Position numbers and translations under genes: made by a program
Shown here: positions 44,577 through 55,198 of the stretch, piece after piece
Position numbering within the stretch: the stretch's first letter is position 1
Layout: every line of letters starts with the position of its first letter
Notes under the pieces: generated by a model
Seen by the model: only the letters and a program-made list of their open reading frames with translations
Told to the model about the DNA's origin: nothing
The model's database searches: none
From: Xanthomonas codiaei
GTDB taxonomy: Bacteria > Pseudomonadota > Gammaproteobacteria > Xanthomonadales > Xanthomonadaceae
Direction: 5' to 3'
DNA: 64,000 bases
Assembly: GCF_002939785.1 (NCBI RefSeq)
Contig: NZ_MDEC01000008.1
Span: 1 to 64,000 of the forward strand

Positions 44577-45077
44577 ATGCAACTTCACGAACGCAGCGAG
44601 AGCATCAAGCAGCTGGCCGAATTGATACGCGGGGTGGACATCGCCATGTTCACCACCGTCTCGGCCGACGGCAAGCTAGTGAGCCGCCCCTTGGGCACGC
44701 AGGAGGTCGAATTCGACGGCGACCTGTGGTTCGCCACCGCCGCCGACAGCCCGAAAGTGGCGGAAATCGCCGCCGACCCGCGCGTCAACGTGGCCTACGC
44801 CTCGGCATCGAAGAACACCTATGTGTCGGTGGCCGGCACTTCGCAGGTGGTGCACGACCGCGCCAAGATCGAGCAACTGTGGTCGCCGGCGATGAAGGTG
44901 TTCTTCCCAGGCGGCAAGGACGATCCCACCTTGCGCCTGATCCATGTACGCGCCGAATCGGCCGAATACTGGGATGGCCCCAGCGGCCTGCTCGGCAAGG
45001 CGCTGTATTTCGTCATGACCGCGGTGACCGACGATCCCGGCAGCCTGTCCGACAACCGTGTGGTCGACCTGAAGTAA
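44577..45077 (+). CDS. Pyridoxamine 5'-phosphate oxidase-like FMN-binding protein (general stress protein 26 type)
   Basis: A 166-residue split-barrel flavin-binding protein of the GSP26 group. It has the N-terminal helix followed by DIAMFTTVSADGKLVSRPLGTQ and a central DLWFATAADSPKVAEI segment. It probably binds FMN or a deazaflavin, and its natural substrate is unknown. An AGGAAGG ribosome binding site precedes the ATG. It follows the luciferase-like gene after 60 bases and may share its transcript. Confidence 0.87.
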   Translation: MQLHERSESIKQLAELIRGVDIAMFTTVSADGKLVSRPLGTQEVEFDGDLWFATAADSPKVAEIAADPRVNVAYASASKNTYVSVAGTSQVVHDRAKIEQLWSPAMKVFFPGGKDDPTLRLIHVRAESAEYWDGPSGLLGKALYFVMTAVTDDPGSLSDNRVVDLK

Positions 45078-45386
45078 AGCCCCAATCGGCTACCTCTGAT
45101 AAATGCAGAACAGGCTGCAAGTGCAGCACAGCGCACGAGTCCCTCGCTTGCGGGATTACCCATCACCTCCGCCCGGTTAGCCCCTCTCCCTGCGGGAGAG
45201 GGGTTGGGGTGAGGGTACGAAGCGACTGGAAACTACGATTAGCCTGCGCTTTAAGGCTAGCGAGACCTGCTGCACTGATCCGCCTAACAACATCCCCACT
45301 GCGCAGATCAGCACCGGTTGACTCAACCACTGGCAACACCGGGACACGCGCAACCAAAGGCGCTAAAACGTGCGCCGGCTCCAGCC
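45078..45386. other. Convergent intergenic region with an REP-like hairpin
   Basis: About 310 bases between the convergent stress-protein and ExoD genes. It contains one copy of a Xanthomonas-type intergenic repeat (45181-45218). No gene is seen. Confidence 0.5.
45181..45218. repeat. REP-like palindromic element
   Basis: A perfect 10-bp stem (CCCCTCTCCC / GGGAGAGGGG) with a three-base loop, followed by GTTGGGGTGAGGGTA. The same unit, in either orientation, recurs at 54994 and 55141. It may also act as a terminator. Confidence 0.75.
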
Positions 45387-46058
45387 CTATCGCCAAGCCA
45401 CCGGCCACCATCCGCGAATCAGATCCACCAGCTGATCCGAGGTCACCCCGAACACGGCCACCGAGATCAGCGCCGCCGCCCAGCCTGCCAGCAGCAGCGC
45501 GCCGTCGCGTTCCAGCAAGGCCAATGCGAACAACAGCAGGATCAGCCCGAAAATGTAGTTGGTGAACGGGATCGGCAAGGTCAGCAGAACGCCGACCATC
45601 ACCAGCAGTACGCCGGTGAACACCTGCGCCGGCAGGCGATCCAGCAGCCCATGCAGGCGTGGCTTGAGCAGGCGGTCCAGCCGCCGTAAGGTGGGCGCAA
45701 GTTTGGTCACGAAACGCTGGCTGGTACGCCGCCGCGGCCCACGTGCGCCGATGAAGGCCGGCACCCATGGCTTGCGCAGGCAGCACATCATCTGCAGCCC
45801 GATCAGCACCGTCAGCGGGCCGCTGATGCCGCCGGCCACGCCGGGAATCGGAATGAACGAGGGCAGGATCGCCAGAAACAGGAACACGCCGAACGCGCTT
45901 TGCTGCAGGTCCGCCAGAATCTCGCGCACGCGCAGCACCTGCTCTGGGTCGCCATCGCTGAAGGCCGCCAGCAGGCTGCGGATGCCTTCGTTGCGATAGC
46001 GCATCTGGTCCTCGTCCGCATCCCCGGCCGGCGGCCGGCCCTCAGCCGACGATGTCAT
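45387..46058 (-). CDS. ExoD-family membrane protein
   Basis: A 223-residue protein with an acidic N-terminus and four or five membrane helices, matching the ExoD (exopolysaccharide synthesis) family, whose molecular function is not known. It begins inside the end of the CorC/HlyC gene (17-base overlap) and is likely co-transcribed with it. Confidence 0.85.
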   Translation of the reverse strand: MTSSAEGRPPAGDADEDQMRYRNEGIRSLLAAFSDGDPEQVLRVREILADLQQSAFGVFLFLAILPSFIPIPGVAGGISGPLTVLIGLQMMCCLRKPWVPAFIGARGPRRRTSQRFVTKLAPTLRRLDRLLKPRLHGLLDRLPAQVFTGVLLVMVGVLLTLPIPFTNYIFGLILLLFALALLERDGALLLAGWAAALISVAVFGVTSDQLVDLIRGWWPVAWR

Positions 46059-47382
46059 CGCTGCCCTCGTCGCCGACCCGGCTCAGCAACAGCTTGTCCA
46101 CGCGCGCGCCGTCCAGGTCCACGATCTCGATGCGCCAGCCGGCCCAGTCGAAGAATTCGCCGGCCTGCGGAATTCGCCCGAAGTAGTAGATGCACAGCCC
46201 GGCCAGCGTGTGGTAATCGCCATCCTCGGCGTCCGGCAGCTCGGCGCCCAGCACTTCGCGCAGTTCTTCCACCGGCAGCGAGCCGTCGATCAGCAGCGAC
46301 CCGTCGGCACGCGTGACCACCAGCGCGTCCTCGTCGGTATTTTCCACCGCCTGCAGACGCCCGACCACCGCGCCCATCAGGTCGCTGATGGTCACCAGGC
46401 CACGGATCTCGCCGTATTCGTCCACCACTAGCGCCATCGACTGCTGTTCTTCGCGGAAGATCTCCAGCAGCTTCATCGCATGCGTGGATTCGGACACGAA
46501 CACCGTGTCGCGCAAGGCCTGGAACAGGTGCGCGCCATGCCCGTCCATGCGCGTGACCAGCGATTTGACTTCCAGCACGCCGGCGATGTCCTGGTCGCTG
46601 CCGCGATACACCGGGTAGCGCGAGAATTCGTGTTCGCGCATGACCGCCAGGTTGCGTTCCGGCGCGGCATTGGCGTCCAGCCAGGCAATGCGGTTGCGCG
46701 GGGTCATCAGGCTGTCGGCAGTGCGGTCGCCCAGCCGCATCACGCGGTTCATCATGTCGCGCTCGTGCGCGTCGATCACCCCGGCCTCGTGGCTTTCGGC
46801 CACCAGCATGCGGATCTCCTCTTCGGTCACCGAGGCCGATTCGTCCTTGCCCATGCCCAGCAGGCGCAGCACCAGCCGGGTGGAACGGGCCAGCACCCAT
46901 ACCCCGGGCGCGGCGATCCTGGCCAGCCAGGCCATCGGCACCGCAACGACGCCTGCGATGTCCTCGGAATTGCGCAGGGCCAGCCGCTTTGGGACAAGTT
47001 CGCCGAAGATCAGCGTCAGGAAGGTGATCAACGCCACCGCCAGGGCGCTGCCGATCACCACCGAATACGGGCGCGGCTTGCCGACCAGTTCGAAGGTGGC
47101 CGACAGTGCCGGAAACAGTCCCTGCAGCCAGTTGCTGATGGCCTCGCCGATCGCCTCGCCACCGAACACGCCGGTCAGGATGCCGATCAGGGTGATGCCG
47201 ATCTGGACCGTGGACAGGAAGTTTTCCGGGCTTTCGGCCAGCGCCAGCGCCCGCGCAGCGCGCTTGCTGGAGCCGGCCATCTGCTTCAGGCGGCTCTTGC
47301 GCGAGGTCATCAACGACATCTCCGACATGGCGAAGAAACCGTTCAAGACGATCAGGGCGATGACGATCAGAAACTCAACCAC
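46042..47382 (-). CDS. CNNM/CBS-domain membrane protein (HlyC/CorC family)
   Basis: A 446-residue protein: a DUF21/CNNM membrane domain (helices within about 1-190), a CBS pair (about 210-335) with the MTPRNRIAWLD motif at its start, and a C-terminal CorC_HlyC FAD-like domain. Family members act in Mg2+/Co2+ efflux or membrane-related ion homeostasis. Divergent from the phosphate-uptake operon. Confidence 0.88.
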   Translation of the reverse strand: MVEFLIVIALIVLNGFFAMSEMSLMTSRKSRLKQMAGSSKRAARALALAESPENFLSTVQIGITLIGILTGVFGGEAIGEAISNWLQGLFPALSATFELVGKPRPYSVVIGSALAVALITFLTLIFGELVPKRLALRNSEDIAGVVAVPMAWLARIAAPGVWVLARSTRLVLRLLGMGKDESASVTEEEIRMLVAESHEAGVIDAHERDMMNRVMRLGDRTADSLMTPRNRIAWLDANAAPERNLAVMREHEFSRYPVYRGSDQDIAGVLEVKSLVTRMDGHGAHLFQALRDTVFVSESTHAMKLLEIFREEQQSMALVVDEYGEIRGLVTISDLMGAVVGRLQAVENTDEDALVVTRADGSLLIDGSLPVEELREVLGAELPDAEDGDYHTLAGLCIYYFGRIPQAGEFFDWAGWRIEIVDLDGARVDKLLLSRVGDEGSDDIVG

Positions 47383-47588
47383 GGGCGCAGTCCCCGGTCA
47401 ATGAAGGGGAGGGCGGGGTTGCACTGCATTGGCCGGCGCGCACGGGGGCGGGGCGGCAAGCGGGGGGGATAGGGTCGTCTTCCATAGGGTGCGCCCGAAG
47501 GCGCGGGAGGCATGGTAGCAAACCACAGGGTGGTTCGAGCCGGGAAATGCCGATGTGAAGGCCGTCGCCTGCACCGATATACCCAGAC

Positions 47589-47606
47589 GGGTCATTGAAC
47601 GGTCAT
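47589..47606 (+). promoter_or_regulatory. Candidate Pho box (PhoB site)
   Basis: Two 7-base direct repeats, GGGTCAT (47589-47595) and CGGTCAT (47600-47606), separated by TGAA, give the 11-base period of a PhoB binding site (consensus CTGTCAT repeats). It lies 50 bases upstream of the DUF47-pit operon, a phosphate-uptake locus. Inference from sequence only. Confidence 0.55.
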
Positions 47607-47655
47607 AATTCGCCCTTGGTGCCGTCCTCCCTCGACGGCAGGAAGTTCTCCACCC

Positions 47656-48282
47656 ATGTTCTCGTTGCAGACCATCTTCGGTTCCGGCAAGCAGTTCTAT
47701 TCGCTCCTGAACGAAGCGGCGCAGGCCGCCTACGACAGCACCAAGGCCTTGCACGCCATGATGCGCGAGTCCGACCGGCAGCCCGCGCTGGACGCCTTCA
47801 AGCTCGCCCGCCTGCGCGAACGCGCGGCCTCCGACAAGATCGGCCAGGCCCTGGTGGACAGCTTCATGACCCCGATCGAGCGCGAAGACATCGAAGCGCT
47901 GGGCTCGGCGTTGTACAAGATTCCCAAGCAGGTGGAAAAATTCGCCGACCGCTATTCGCTGGCGACCAAGCACCTGGAACACATCGACTTCGCCCCGCGC
48001 GCCGCGATGCTGGAACAGGCGGCCGCGGTGGTGGTGGAGATGGTCGACGACCTGCCGCGCATGAACATCGATCGCATGACCGCGCTCAACGACAAGCTGC
48101 GCATGCTCGAGAACGAGGCCGACCGGCTGATGCTGGAGTTGTACCGCGACATCTATTCCGGCCGCCTGGACACGCTGCAGATGTTCCTGCTCAAGGAGTT
48201 CTTCGAGATCCTGGAAAAAGCCATCGACCGTTGCCGCGAGGCGGGGGTGGTGGTGTACCAGATCGTGTTGAAGAACAGCTGA
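47656..48282 (+). CDS. DUF47/PhoU-like phosphate transport regulator
   Basis: A 208-residue all-helical protein of the TIGR00153/DUF47 family, related to PhoU. Such proteins are encoded directly before Pit-type transporters and are thought to control them. The stop is nine bases before the pit start. A candidate Pho box lies just upstream. Confidence 0.9.
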   Translation: MFSLQTIFGSGKQFYSLLNEAAQAAYDSTKALHAMMRESDRQPALDAFKLARLRERAASDKIGQALVDSFMTPIEREDIEALGSALYKIPKQVEKFADRYSLATKHLEHIDFAPRAAMLEQAAAVVVEMVDDLPRMNIDRMTALNDKLRMLENEADRLMLELYRDIYSGRLDTLQMFLLKEFFEILEKAIDRCREAGVVVYQIVLKNS

Positions 48283-48291
48283 GGCCGCCGC

Positions 48292-49419
48292 GTGCTTACC
48301 CTTGTACTGGTGGTGATCCTGGCCGCGTTGGTGTTCGAGTTCATCAACGGCTTCCACGACACCGCCAACTCCATCGCCACCGTCGTCGCCACCAAGGTGC
48401 TCTCGCCGGGCTGGGCGGTGATGCTGGCGGCCGGCATGAACCTGATCGGCGCCCTCACCGGCACCGCAGTGGCGCTGACCATCGCTTCGGGCCTGCTCAA
48501 CACCAACGTGGTGGACGTCACCCCGCAGGTGATCCTGTGCGCGCTGCTGGGCGGCATCATCTGGAACCTGATCACCTGGTGGAAGGGCCTGCCGTCGTCG
48601 TCCTCGCATGCGCTGATCGGTGGGCTGTGCGGCGCCGGCCTGGCCGCCGCGCACAACAACTGGGATGCCTTGATCTGGTCGGAGAACATCGGCAACTGGG
48701 CCAAGAACAAGGGCCTGTTGTGGAAGGTGTTCGTGCCGATGGTCACCTCGCCGATCGCCGGTTTCCTGCTCGGCATCGTGGTGATGGTGCTGCTGTGGGC
48801 GATCATCGCCGGCATGTCCAGGCTGGGCGGTCCGATCGGGCGGCTGGCGCGGCCGCGCTGGGTCAATGCCTTCTTCGGCAAGGCGCAGATCGCTTCGGCC
48901 GCGTACATGGGCTACGCGCACGGGCACAACGATGCGCAGAAGACCATGGGCATCATCGCCATGACCCTGATCGGCGCGCAGTCGGCCGGCGCGCTGGACA
49001 ATCTGCCGGGCTGGCTGGCCTTCCTGCACCCGGGTACCGGGCTGGCGGCCGGCGACGGCATCCCGATGTGGATCGTACTGACCTGCGCGGTGGTGATGGC
49101 GGCCGGCACCGCGTCGGGCGGCTGGAAGATCATCAAGACGCTCGGCCACAAGATGGTCAAGCTGCATCCCATCCATGGTTTTGCCGCCGAAACCAGCTCG
49201 GCCACGGTGCTGACCATGGCCGCGCATTTCGGCATGCCGGTCTCCACCACCCACAGCATCTCCACCGCCATCATGGGCGTGGGCTTTGCCAAAAATCCGC
49301 GCTCGCTGCGGCTGGGCGTGATCGAGCGCATCGTCTGGGCGTGGATCCTCACCATTCCCGCTGCCGGCGGTGTGGCCTACCTGATCCTGCGCGCCTTCGA
49401 ACTGTTCGGCTGGACATGA
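48292..49419 (+). CDS. pit: Inorganic phosphate transporter, Pit family
   Basis: A 375-residue membrane protein with two copies of the PHO4 signature: FINGFHDTANS (about 17-27) and YAHGHNDAQKT (about 204-214). It imports phosphate, usually as metal-phosphate with H+. GTG 48292 is the start, nine bases after the DUF47 gene; the two form an operon. Confidence 0.92.
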   Translation: MLTLVLVVILAALVFEFINGFHDTANSIATVVATKVLSPGWAVMLAAGMNLIGALTGTAVALTIASGLLNTNVVDVTPQVILCALLGGIIWNLITWWKGLPSSSSHALIGGLCGAGLAAAHNNWDALIWSENIGNWAKNKGLLWKVFVPMVTSPIAGFLLGIVVMVLLWAIIAGMSRLGGPIGRLARPRWVNAFFGKAQIASAAYMGYAHGHNDAQKTMGIIAMTLIGAQSAGALDNLPGWLAFLHPGTGLAAGDGIPMWIVLTCAVVMAAGTASGGWKIIKTLGHKMVKLHPIHGFAAETSSATVLTMAAHFGMPVSTTHSISTAIMGVGFAKNPRSLRLGVIERIVWAWILTIPAAGGVAYLILRAFELFGWT

Positions 49420-49527
49420 GTGGTGTCGCGGTGCGGTCATGCACCGTGATCACGATGCAGTGCCATTGGCGCCGGCCGTCCGCATGCAGCGCGATCGCCG
49501 GCGCGCCCTGAGCGAGACCCTTCTTCG

Positions 49528-50289
49528 ATGATGCTGGCATTGGTGTGCGTGTTGTTCGGGCTTGCCTGGTTGATCGACCGCCGCGGGCTGCGGCGGTTTT
49601 CCCGCACGCTGGGTGCGCTCACGCTGGCGCTGGTGCTGGCGGTGGGCTGCGGACCGCTGCCGTCGTGGATGCTGCAACACCTGCAGCGCACCGGGGTCAA
49701 CGATTTCGACGCGTGGGGTGCGCGCAATGTCATCGTGCTGCTCGGCGCCGGCACCGTGCGCCCGGAGGGACCGGATGCGGTGGCCGAGGCCAATCTGTTC
49801 GCGTACGGCCGCATCGTCGAAGCGGCGCGGTTGTACCAGCAGTGCCATCGTCGCGGTGGCGACTGCAAGATCGAGATCAGCGGCGGCGATGCGCGCGGCC
49901 TGGGCCTGTCCGAGGCGGTGGTTTACCAGCGCGTGCTGATCGGGTTGGGCATCGATCGCGCGGACCTGATCATGGAGCCGTCCAGCATGAATACCTGGCA
50001 GAACGCCCAGTTCAGCCAGCCGCTGTTGCGCGCGCATCGGCCCGATCGCATCGTGCTGGTGTCCTCGGCCACCCATCTGCGCCGCGCCGAGCTGTACTTC
50101 CGCCATTTCGGCATCGACGCGGTGCCGGTGCGCGCCGACTGGCTGACCGCTTCGTGGTCGATCCTGCCGCAGAGCTACAACTTCACCCTGGCCGATGTCG
50201 CCCTGCACGAGTACCTGGGCATCGCGCGTTATCAGCTCTACCAATGGCTGGGCTGGAACGTGAAGGCCAGCGAGCCTGGTGCGTTGTGA
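49528..50289 (+). CDS. YdcF-like DUF218 membrane protein
   Basis: A 253-residue protein with two N-terminal membrane helices and a periplasmic DUF218 domain. Typical segments are VIVLLGAGTVRPEG, ISGGDARGLGLSEA, SSMNTWQNAQFS and VLVSSATHLRRAELYF. Relatives (YdcF, ElyC, SanA) are linked to envelope and peptidoglycan homeostasis. ATG 49528 or the adjacent ATG 49531 starts the protein. Confidence 0.88.
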   Translation: MMLALVCVLFGLAWLIDRRGLRRFSRTLGALTLALVLAVGCGPLPSWMLQHLQRTGVNDFDAWGARNVIVLLGAGTVRPEGPDAVAEANLFAYGRIVEAARLYQQCHRRGGDCKIEISGGDARGLGLSEAVVYQRVLIGLGIDRADLIMEPSSMNTWQNAQFSQPLLRAHRPDRIVLVSSATHLRRAELYFRHFGIDAVPVRADWLTASWSILPQSYNFTLADVALHEYLGIARYQLYQWLGWNVKASEPGAL

Positions 50290-50327
50290 TTGGGGAGTCG
50301 GGATTAGGGATTAGGGATTGGGGATTC
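50288..50327. repeat. GGGATTAG-type heptamer/octamer repeats
   Basis: Four imperfect copies of GGGATTAG/GGGATTGG follow each other directly after the ydcF stop. Arrays of this type are common between Xanthomonas genes; function unknown. Confidence 0.6.
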
Positions 50328-50460
50328 GTAACGGCTGGTGCGCTGTCAGATCTGTTCGGCTGATGTGCTGGCGACGGTGCTTGCCACTTGTGGATTGACG
50401 GCAGCCACGCTGACGCGCGGTGCTTGGAAATGATGATGCGGGTCGATGATGCGTCACCGC

Positions 50461-50510
50461 ACCTTCTCCCGTGCGGCAAGGTGCCCCGCAGGGGCGGATG
50501 AGGGGCGCCT
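50461..50510. repeat. REP-like element
   Basis: The sequence ACCTTCTCCCGTGCGG followed by CAAGGTGCCCCGCAGGGGCGGATGAGGGGCG corresponds to the unit at 55047-55092 (CTTCTCCCG ... GGATGAGGG). It is an imperfect palindrome of the same intergenic repeat family. Confidence 0.6.
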
Positions 50511-50656
50511 TGGAGGGATATCACTGCCTGCGATGGCCAGCGCGTCGCCACGCGCCACCAGGGTGAATCATCGGCTTCACCCTCACACCAACTTTCGCTT
50601 CGCACCCCGGCCCGTTTGGCGGCGCGGGCGCTAGAAGACAGGTGCGCAAGCGGCGC

Positions 50657-50680
50657 CTTCTCGCCCCGATGGGGGCGAAG
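50657..50680 (-). terminator. Possible parE terminator hairpin
   Basis: CTTCTCGCCCC (50657-50667) and GGGGCGAAG (50672-50680) form a GC-rich stem about 37 bases downstream of the parE stop. There is no T-run after it on the minus strand. Confidence 0.4.
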
Positions 50681-50716
50681 CTTTAGCTGCTTGGTGTTTT
50701 CAGATTTTCCGCCAAT

Positions 50717-52606
50717 TCAAACTTCCAGCGACGCCAGATCGCCCTTGGTTTCCAGCCATTGCTTGCGGTCGCCCGCGCGCTTCTTGGCCAGCAGCATGTC
50801 CATCAGCGAACGGGTCTGCTCGCCATCGTCGATGGTCAGCTGCACCAGGCGGCGCGTATCCGGATGGATGGTGGATTCGCGCAGCTGCTGCGGATTCATT
50901 TCGCCCAGGCCCTTGAAGCGGGTCACGCTGATCTGGCCCTTCATCTTCTCGCGCGCGATCTTGTCCAGCAGCGTGGTCTTTTCTTCCTCGTCCAGCGCGT
51001 AGAACACCTGCTTGCCCACGTCCACGCGAAACAGCGGCGGCATCGCCACGAACACGTGGCCGGCGGCCACCAGCGCAGGGAAGTGCTGCAGGAACAGCGC
51101 GGTCAGCAGCGTGGCGATATGCAGGCCATCGGAGTCGGCGTCGGCCAGGATCACCACCTTGCCGTAGCGCAGCCCGGTGATGTCGTCCTTACCCGGGTCG
51201 CAGCCGATCGCGATCGCCAGGTTATGCACTTCTTCCGAGGCCAGCACGCTGCCGGAGGCCACTTCCCAGGTATTGAGGATCTTGCCGCGCAGCGGCAGGA
51301 TGGCCTGGAAATCCTTGTCGCGCGCCTGCTTGGCCGAACCGCCGGCCGAGTCGCCTTCCACCAGGAACAGTTCGGTGCGCGACAGGTCCTGGCTGATGCA
51401 GTCGGCCAGCTTGCCGGGCAGGGCCGGGCCCTGGGTGACCTTCTTGCGGACGATCTGCTTTTCGGTCTTCAGGCGCGCGCTGGCGCGGTCGATGGCGATC
51501 TGCGCGATCTTCTCGCCGATCTCCACGTTCTGGTTGAGATACAGGCTGAAGGCGTCGTGCGCGGCGCCTTCGATGAAGCCGGCGGCCTGGCGCGAGGACA
51601 GGCGCTCCTTGGTCTGCCCGGAGAACTGCGGGTCGGTCATCTTCAGGCTGAGCACGAAGGTGACCCGGTCCCACACGTCCTCCGGCGCCAGCTTGACCCC
51701 GCGCGGCAGCAGGTTGCGGAAGTCGCAGAACTCGCGCAGCGCATCGGTCAGGCCCGAGCGCAGGCCGTTGACATGGGTGCCGTGCTGCGCGGTCGGAATC
51801 AGGTTGACGTAGCTTTCCTGCACCAGCTCGCCTTCCGGCACCCAGGCCGCGGCCCAGTCGACGATCTCGGTGTCCTTCTTCAGGCTGCCCACGAACAGCT
51901 CGGCCGGCAGCAGCTCGTGCTGGGCCATCTCGCCCTTGAGGTAATCGCGCAGGCCGTTCTCGAAATACCAGCTGTCCTGCTCGCCGGTGGCCTCGTCGTG
52001 CAGCTTGACGGTCAGGCCGGGGCACAGCACGGCCTTGGCGCGCAGCAGATGGCGCAGCGCACGCACATTGAACTTGGGCGTGTCGAAATACTTGGGGTCG
52101 GCCCAGAAACGCAGCCGCGTGCCGGTGTTCTTCTTGCCCACCGTGCCGACCACTTCCAGCTTGGAGGCGGCGTTGCCGTCGCGGAACTCCATACGGTGCT
52201 CGCTGCCTTCGCGCTTGATGAACAGCTCGACCTTGGTCGAGAGCGCATTGACCACGCTCACGCCCACGCCGTGCAGGCCGCCGGAGAAGGTGTAGTTGCG
52301 GTTGCTGAACTTGCCGCCGGCATGCAGGCGGGTCAGGATCAGTTCCACGCCCGGGATCTTCTCTTCCGGATGGATGTCCACCGGCATGCCGCGGCCGTCG
52401 TCGGACACCTCGCAGCTGCCATCCTTGTACAGGGTGACTTCGACCTGCTTGGCGTGTCCGGCCAGCGCCTCGTCGACGGAGTTGTCGATCACTTCCTGCG
52501 CCAAATGGTTCGGGCGCGCGGTGTCGGTGTACATGCCCGGGCGGCGTTTGACCGGGTCCAGGCCCGACAGTACTTCAATATCGGCGGCGTTATAACGGGT
52601 GTTCAT
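50717..52606 (-). CDS. parE: DNA topoisomerase IV subunit B
   Basis: A 629-residue GHKL-type ATPase of topoisomerase IV that separates replicated chromosomes with ParC. The ATP site shows DNSVDEALAGHA and GRGMPVDIH, and the TOPRIM domain has LVEGDSAGGSA (about 420) and DADSDG. The length and the start MNTRYNAADIEVL fit ParE rather than GyrB. ATG 52606 is chosen; the upstream open frame is not homologous. Confidence 0.95.
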   Translation of the reverse strand: MNTRYNAADIEVLSGLDPVKRRPGMYTDTARPNHLAQEVIDNSVDEALAGHAKQVEVTLYKDGSCEVSDDGRGMPVDIHPEEKIPGVELILTRLHAGGKFSNRNYTFSGGLHGVGVSVVNALSTKVELFIKREGSEHRMEFRDGNAASKLEVVGTVGKKNTGTRLRFWADPKYFDTPKFNVRALRHLLRAKAVLCPGLTVKLHDEATGEQDSWYFENGLRDYLKGEMAQHELLPAELFVGSLKKDTEIVDWAAAWVPEGELVQESYVNLIPTAQHGTHVNGLRSGLTDALREFCDFRNLLPRGVKLAPEDVWDRVTFVLSLKMTDPQFSGQTKERLSSRQAAGFIEGAAHDAFSLYLNQNVEIGEKIAQIAIDRASARLKTEKQIVRKKVTQGPALPGKLADCISQDLSRTELFLVEGDSAGGSAKQARDKDFQAILPLRGKILNTWEVASGSVLASEEVHNLAIAIGCDPGKDDITGLRYGKVVILADADSDGLHIATLLTALFLQHFPALVAAGHVFVAMPPLFRVDVGKQVFYALDEEEKTTLLDKIAREKMKGQISVTRFKGLGEMNPQQLRESTIHPDTRRLVQLTIDDGEQTRSLMDMLLAKKRAGDRKQWLETKGDLASLEV

Positions 52607-52767
52607 GCATCTCGTTGGCACGTGAAACGACGCGCAAGTGTGCGGGCTGGGGCGACTTTTTGCACGCGGCAGGCGTTCAGTGCAGGGCTGGGTGCGCTTG
52701 GCTACCCTGGCGTTGGTTTCGGAACCGAACGTCCCCACCTGAGGATGTGACCGAACCGGAGGACACC

Positions 52768-53010
52768 ATGAAGTTCAAACATATCCTGATGCTCACCCTA
52801 GGCGCGGCCGCCGTGGCGGCATTGCCGGCGCTGGCCCAGGCCGCCCCGCAGCAGACCGGGCAGGGCGCCACCACGCAGAAGGCCGACGACGCCAAGGCCA
52901 AGACCGAAGCCGAGCGCAAGGCCGAGCGCCGCGCCGCCGCTGCCGCGCAGAAGCCCAAGGCCGACAGCGCCCCGCGCGAGGAAGAAGAAGAGGAAAAGCC
53001 GGCGCGCTGA
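52768..53010 (+). CDS. Small exported, highly charged protein
   Basis: An 80-residue protein. A Sec signal peptide (about 1-25, cleavage after AQA) is followed by a Lys/Glu/Ala-rich helix and an acidic end with a run of Glu before KPAR. CCGGAGG precedes the ATG. I do not recognise a family; the composition suggests an unstructured or helical periplasmic protein. A terminator hairpin follows it. Confidence 0.7.
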   Translation: MKFKHILMLTLGAAAVAALPALAQAAPQQTGQGATTQKADDAKAKTEAERKAERRAAAAAQKPKADSAPREEEEEEKPAR

Positions 53011-53040
53011 TCCTCGCGCATCGGCAACTCGCACCACGCA

Positions 53041-53064
53041 ACGCCCCGACTCAGCCCGGGGCGT
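53041..53064 (+). terminator. Terminator hairpin after the small exported protein
   Basis: ACGCCCCG (53041-53048) and CGGGGCGT (53057-53064) form an 8-bp GC-rich stem, followed by CTGCATTT. It lies 31 bases after the stop codon and before the pyrG promoter region. Confidence 0.6.
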
Positions 53065-53152
53065 CTGCATTTACAGCGGGTTGCAGGCTTTTTTCCGCGC
53101 GGGATGACCTCCTCGTCACGCAACCCTTGGGCATTGGCCCATCACCCGTTAA

Positions 53153-54847
<1,695 letters not shown>

Positions 54848-54993
54848 GTTGTTCTTTCTCCTGTCAGGAGCAGGTGCCCCGAAGCGGCGGATGAAGATGC
54901 GCCGCAATGCACTGGAAGGTGGCAGCCATGACGAGCGCATCGCTGCGCGCCAGTTAGGCAAACCATCATGCTTCAGCAGTGCTTCGCAACCGC

Positions 54994-55028
54994 ACCCTCA
55001 CCCCAACCCCTCTCCCGACGGGAGAGGG
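54994..55028. repeat. REP-like palindromic element
   Basis: ACCCTCACCCCAACCCCTCTCCCG followed by ACGGGAGAGGG. Same unit as 55141-55178, and in reverse orientation as 45181-45218. Confidence 0.75.
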
Positions 55029-55046
55029 CTCAGATCATGGCAATTC

Positions 55047-55092
55047 CCTTCTCCCGTCGGGAGAAGGTGGCGCGAAGCGCCGGATGAGGGTA
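55047..55092. repeat. REP-like palindromic element, second type
   Basis: CCTTCTCCCG / CGGGAGAAGG stem followed by TGGCGCGAAGCGCCGGATGAGGGTA. Together with the flanking units it makes a BIME-like composite. Related to the unit at 50461. Confidence 0.7.
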
Positions 55093-55140
55093 CGGGCGAA
55101 GCCTCATGCACCCAATCACTCAGTTACCACGCGCAAGCCT

Positions 55141-55178
55141 TACCCTCACCCCAACCCCTCTCCCGATGGGAGAGGGGC
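55141..55178. repeat. REP-like palindromic element
   Basis: TACCCTCACCCCAACCCC, then TCTCCCGATGGGAGA at the stem. It ends only about 20 bases before the kdsA start codon. Confidence 0.75.
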
Positions 55179-55198
55179 TTTAATCAATAGGTGACCTG

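Larger units (their letters stand above)
50290..50716. other. Convergent intergenic region rich in repeats
   Basis: About 430 bases between ydcF and parE with GGGATTAG repeats (50288-50327), an REP-like unit (50461-50510) and a hairpin near the parE end (50657-50680). No gene is seen. Confidence 0.5.
54848..55198. other. pyrG-kdsA intergenic region with three or four REP-like units
   Basis: About 350 bases almost filled by repeats: a partial unit near 54870-54903, then full units at 54994-55028, 55047-55092 and 55141-55178, in alternating orientation. No gene is seen. kdsA must be expressed by read-through or from a promoter inside the repeats. Confidence 0.6.

Noticed and set aside
50759-52750. 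Long open frame (663 codons) on the plus strand opposite parE
   Set aside because: GC-rich shadow of parE; its His/Gln/Val-rich translation matches no family and parE is certain.
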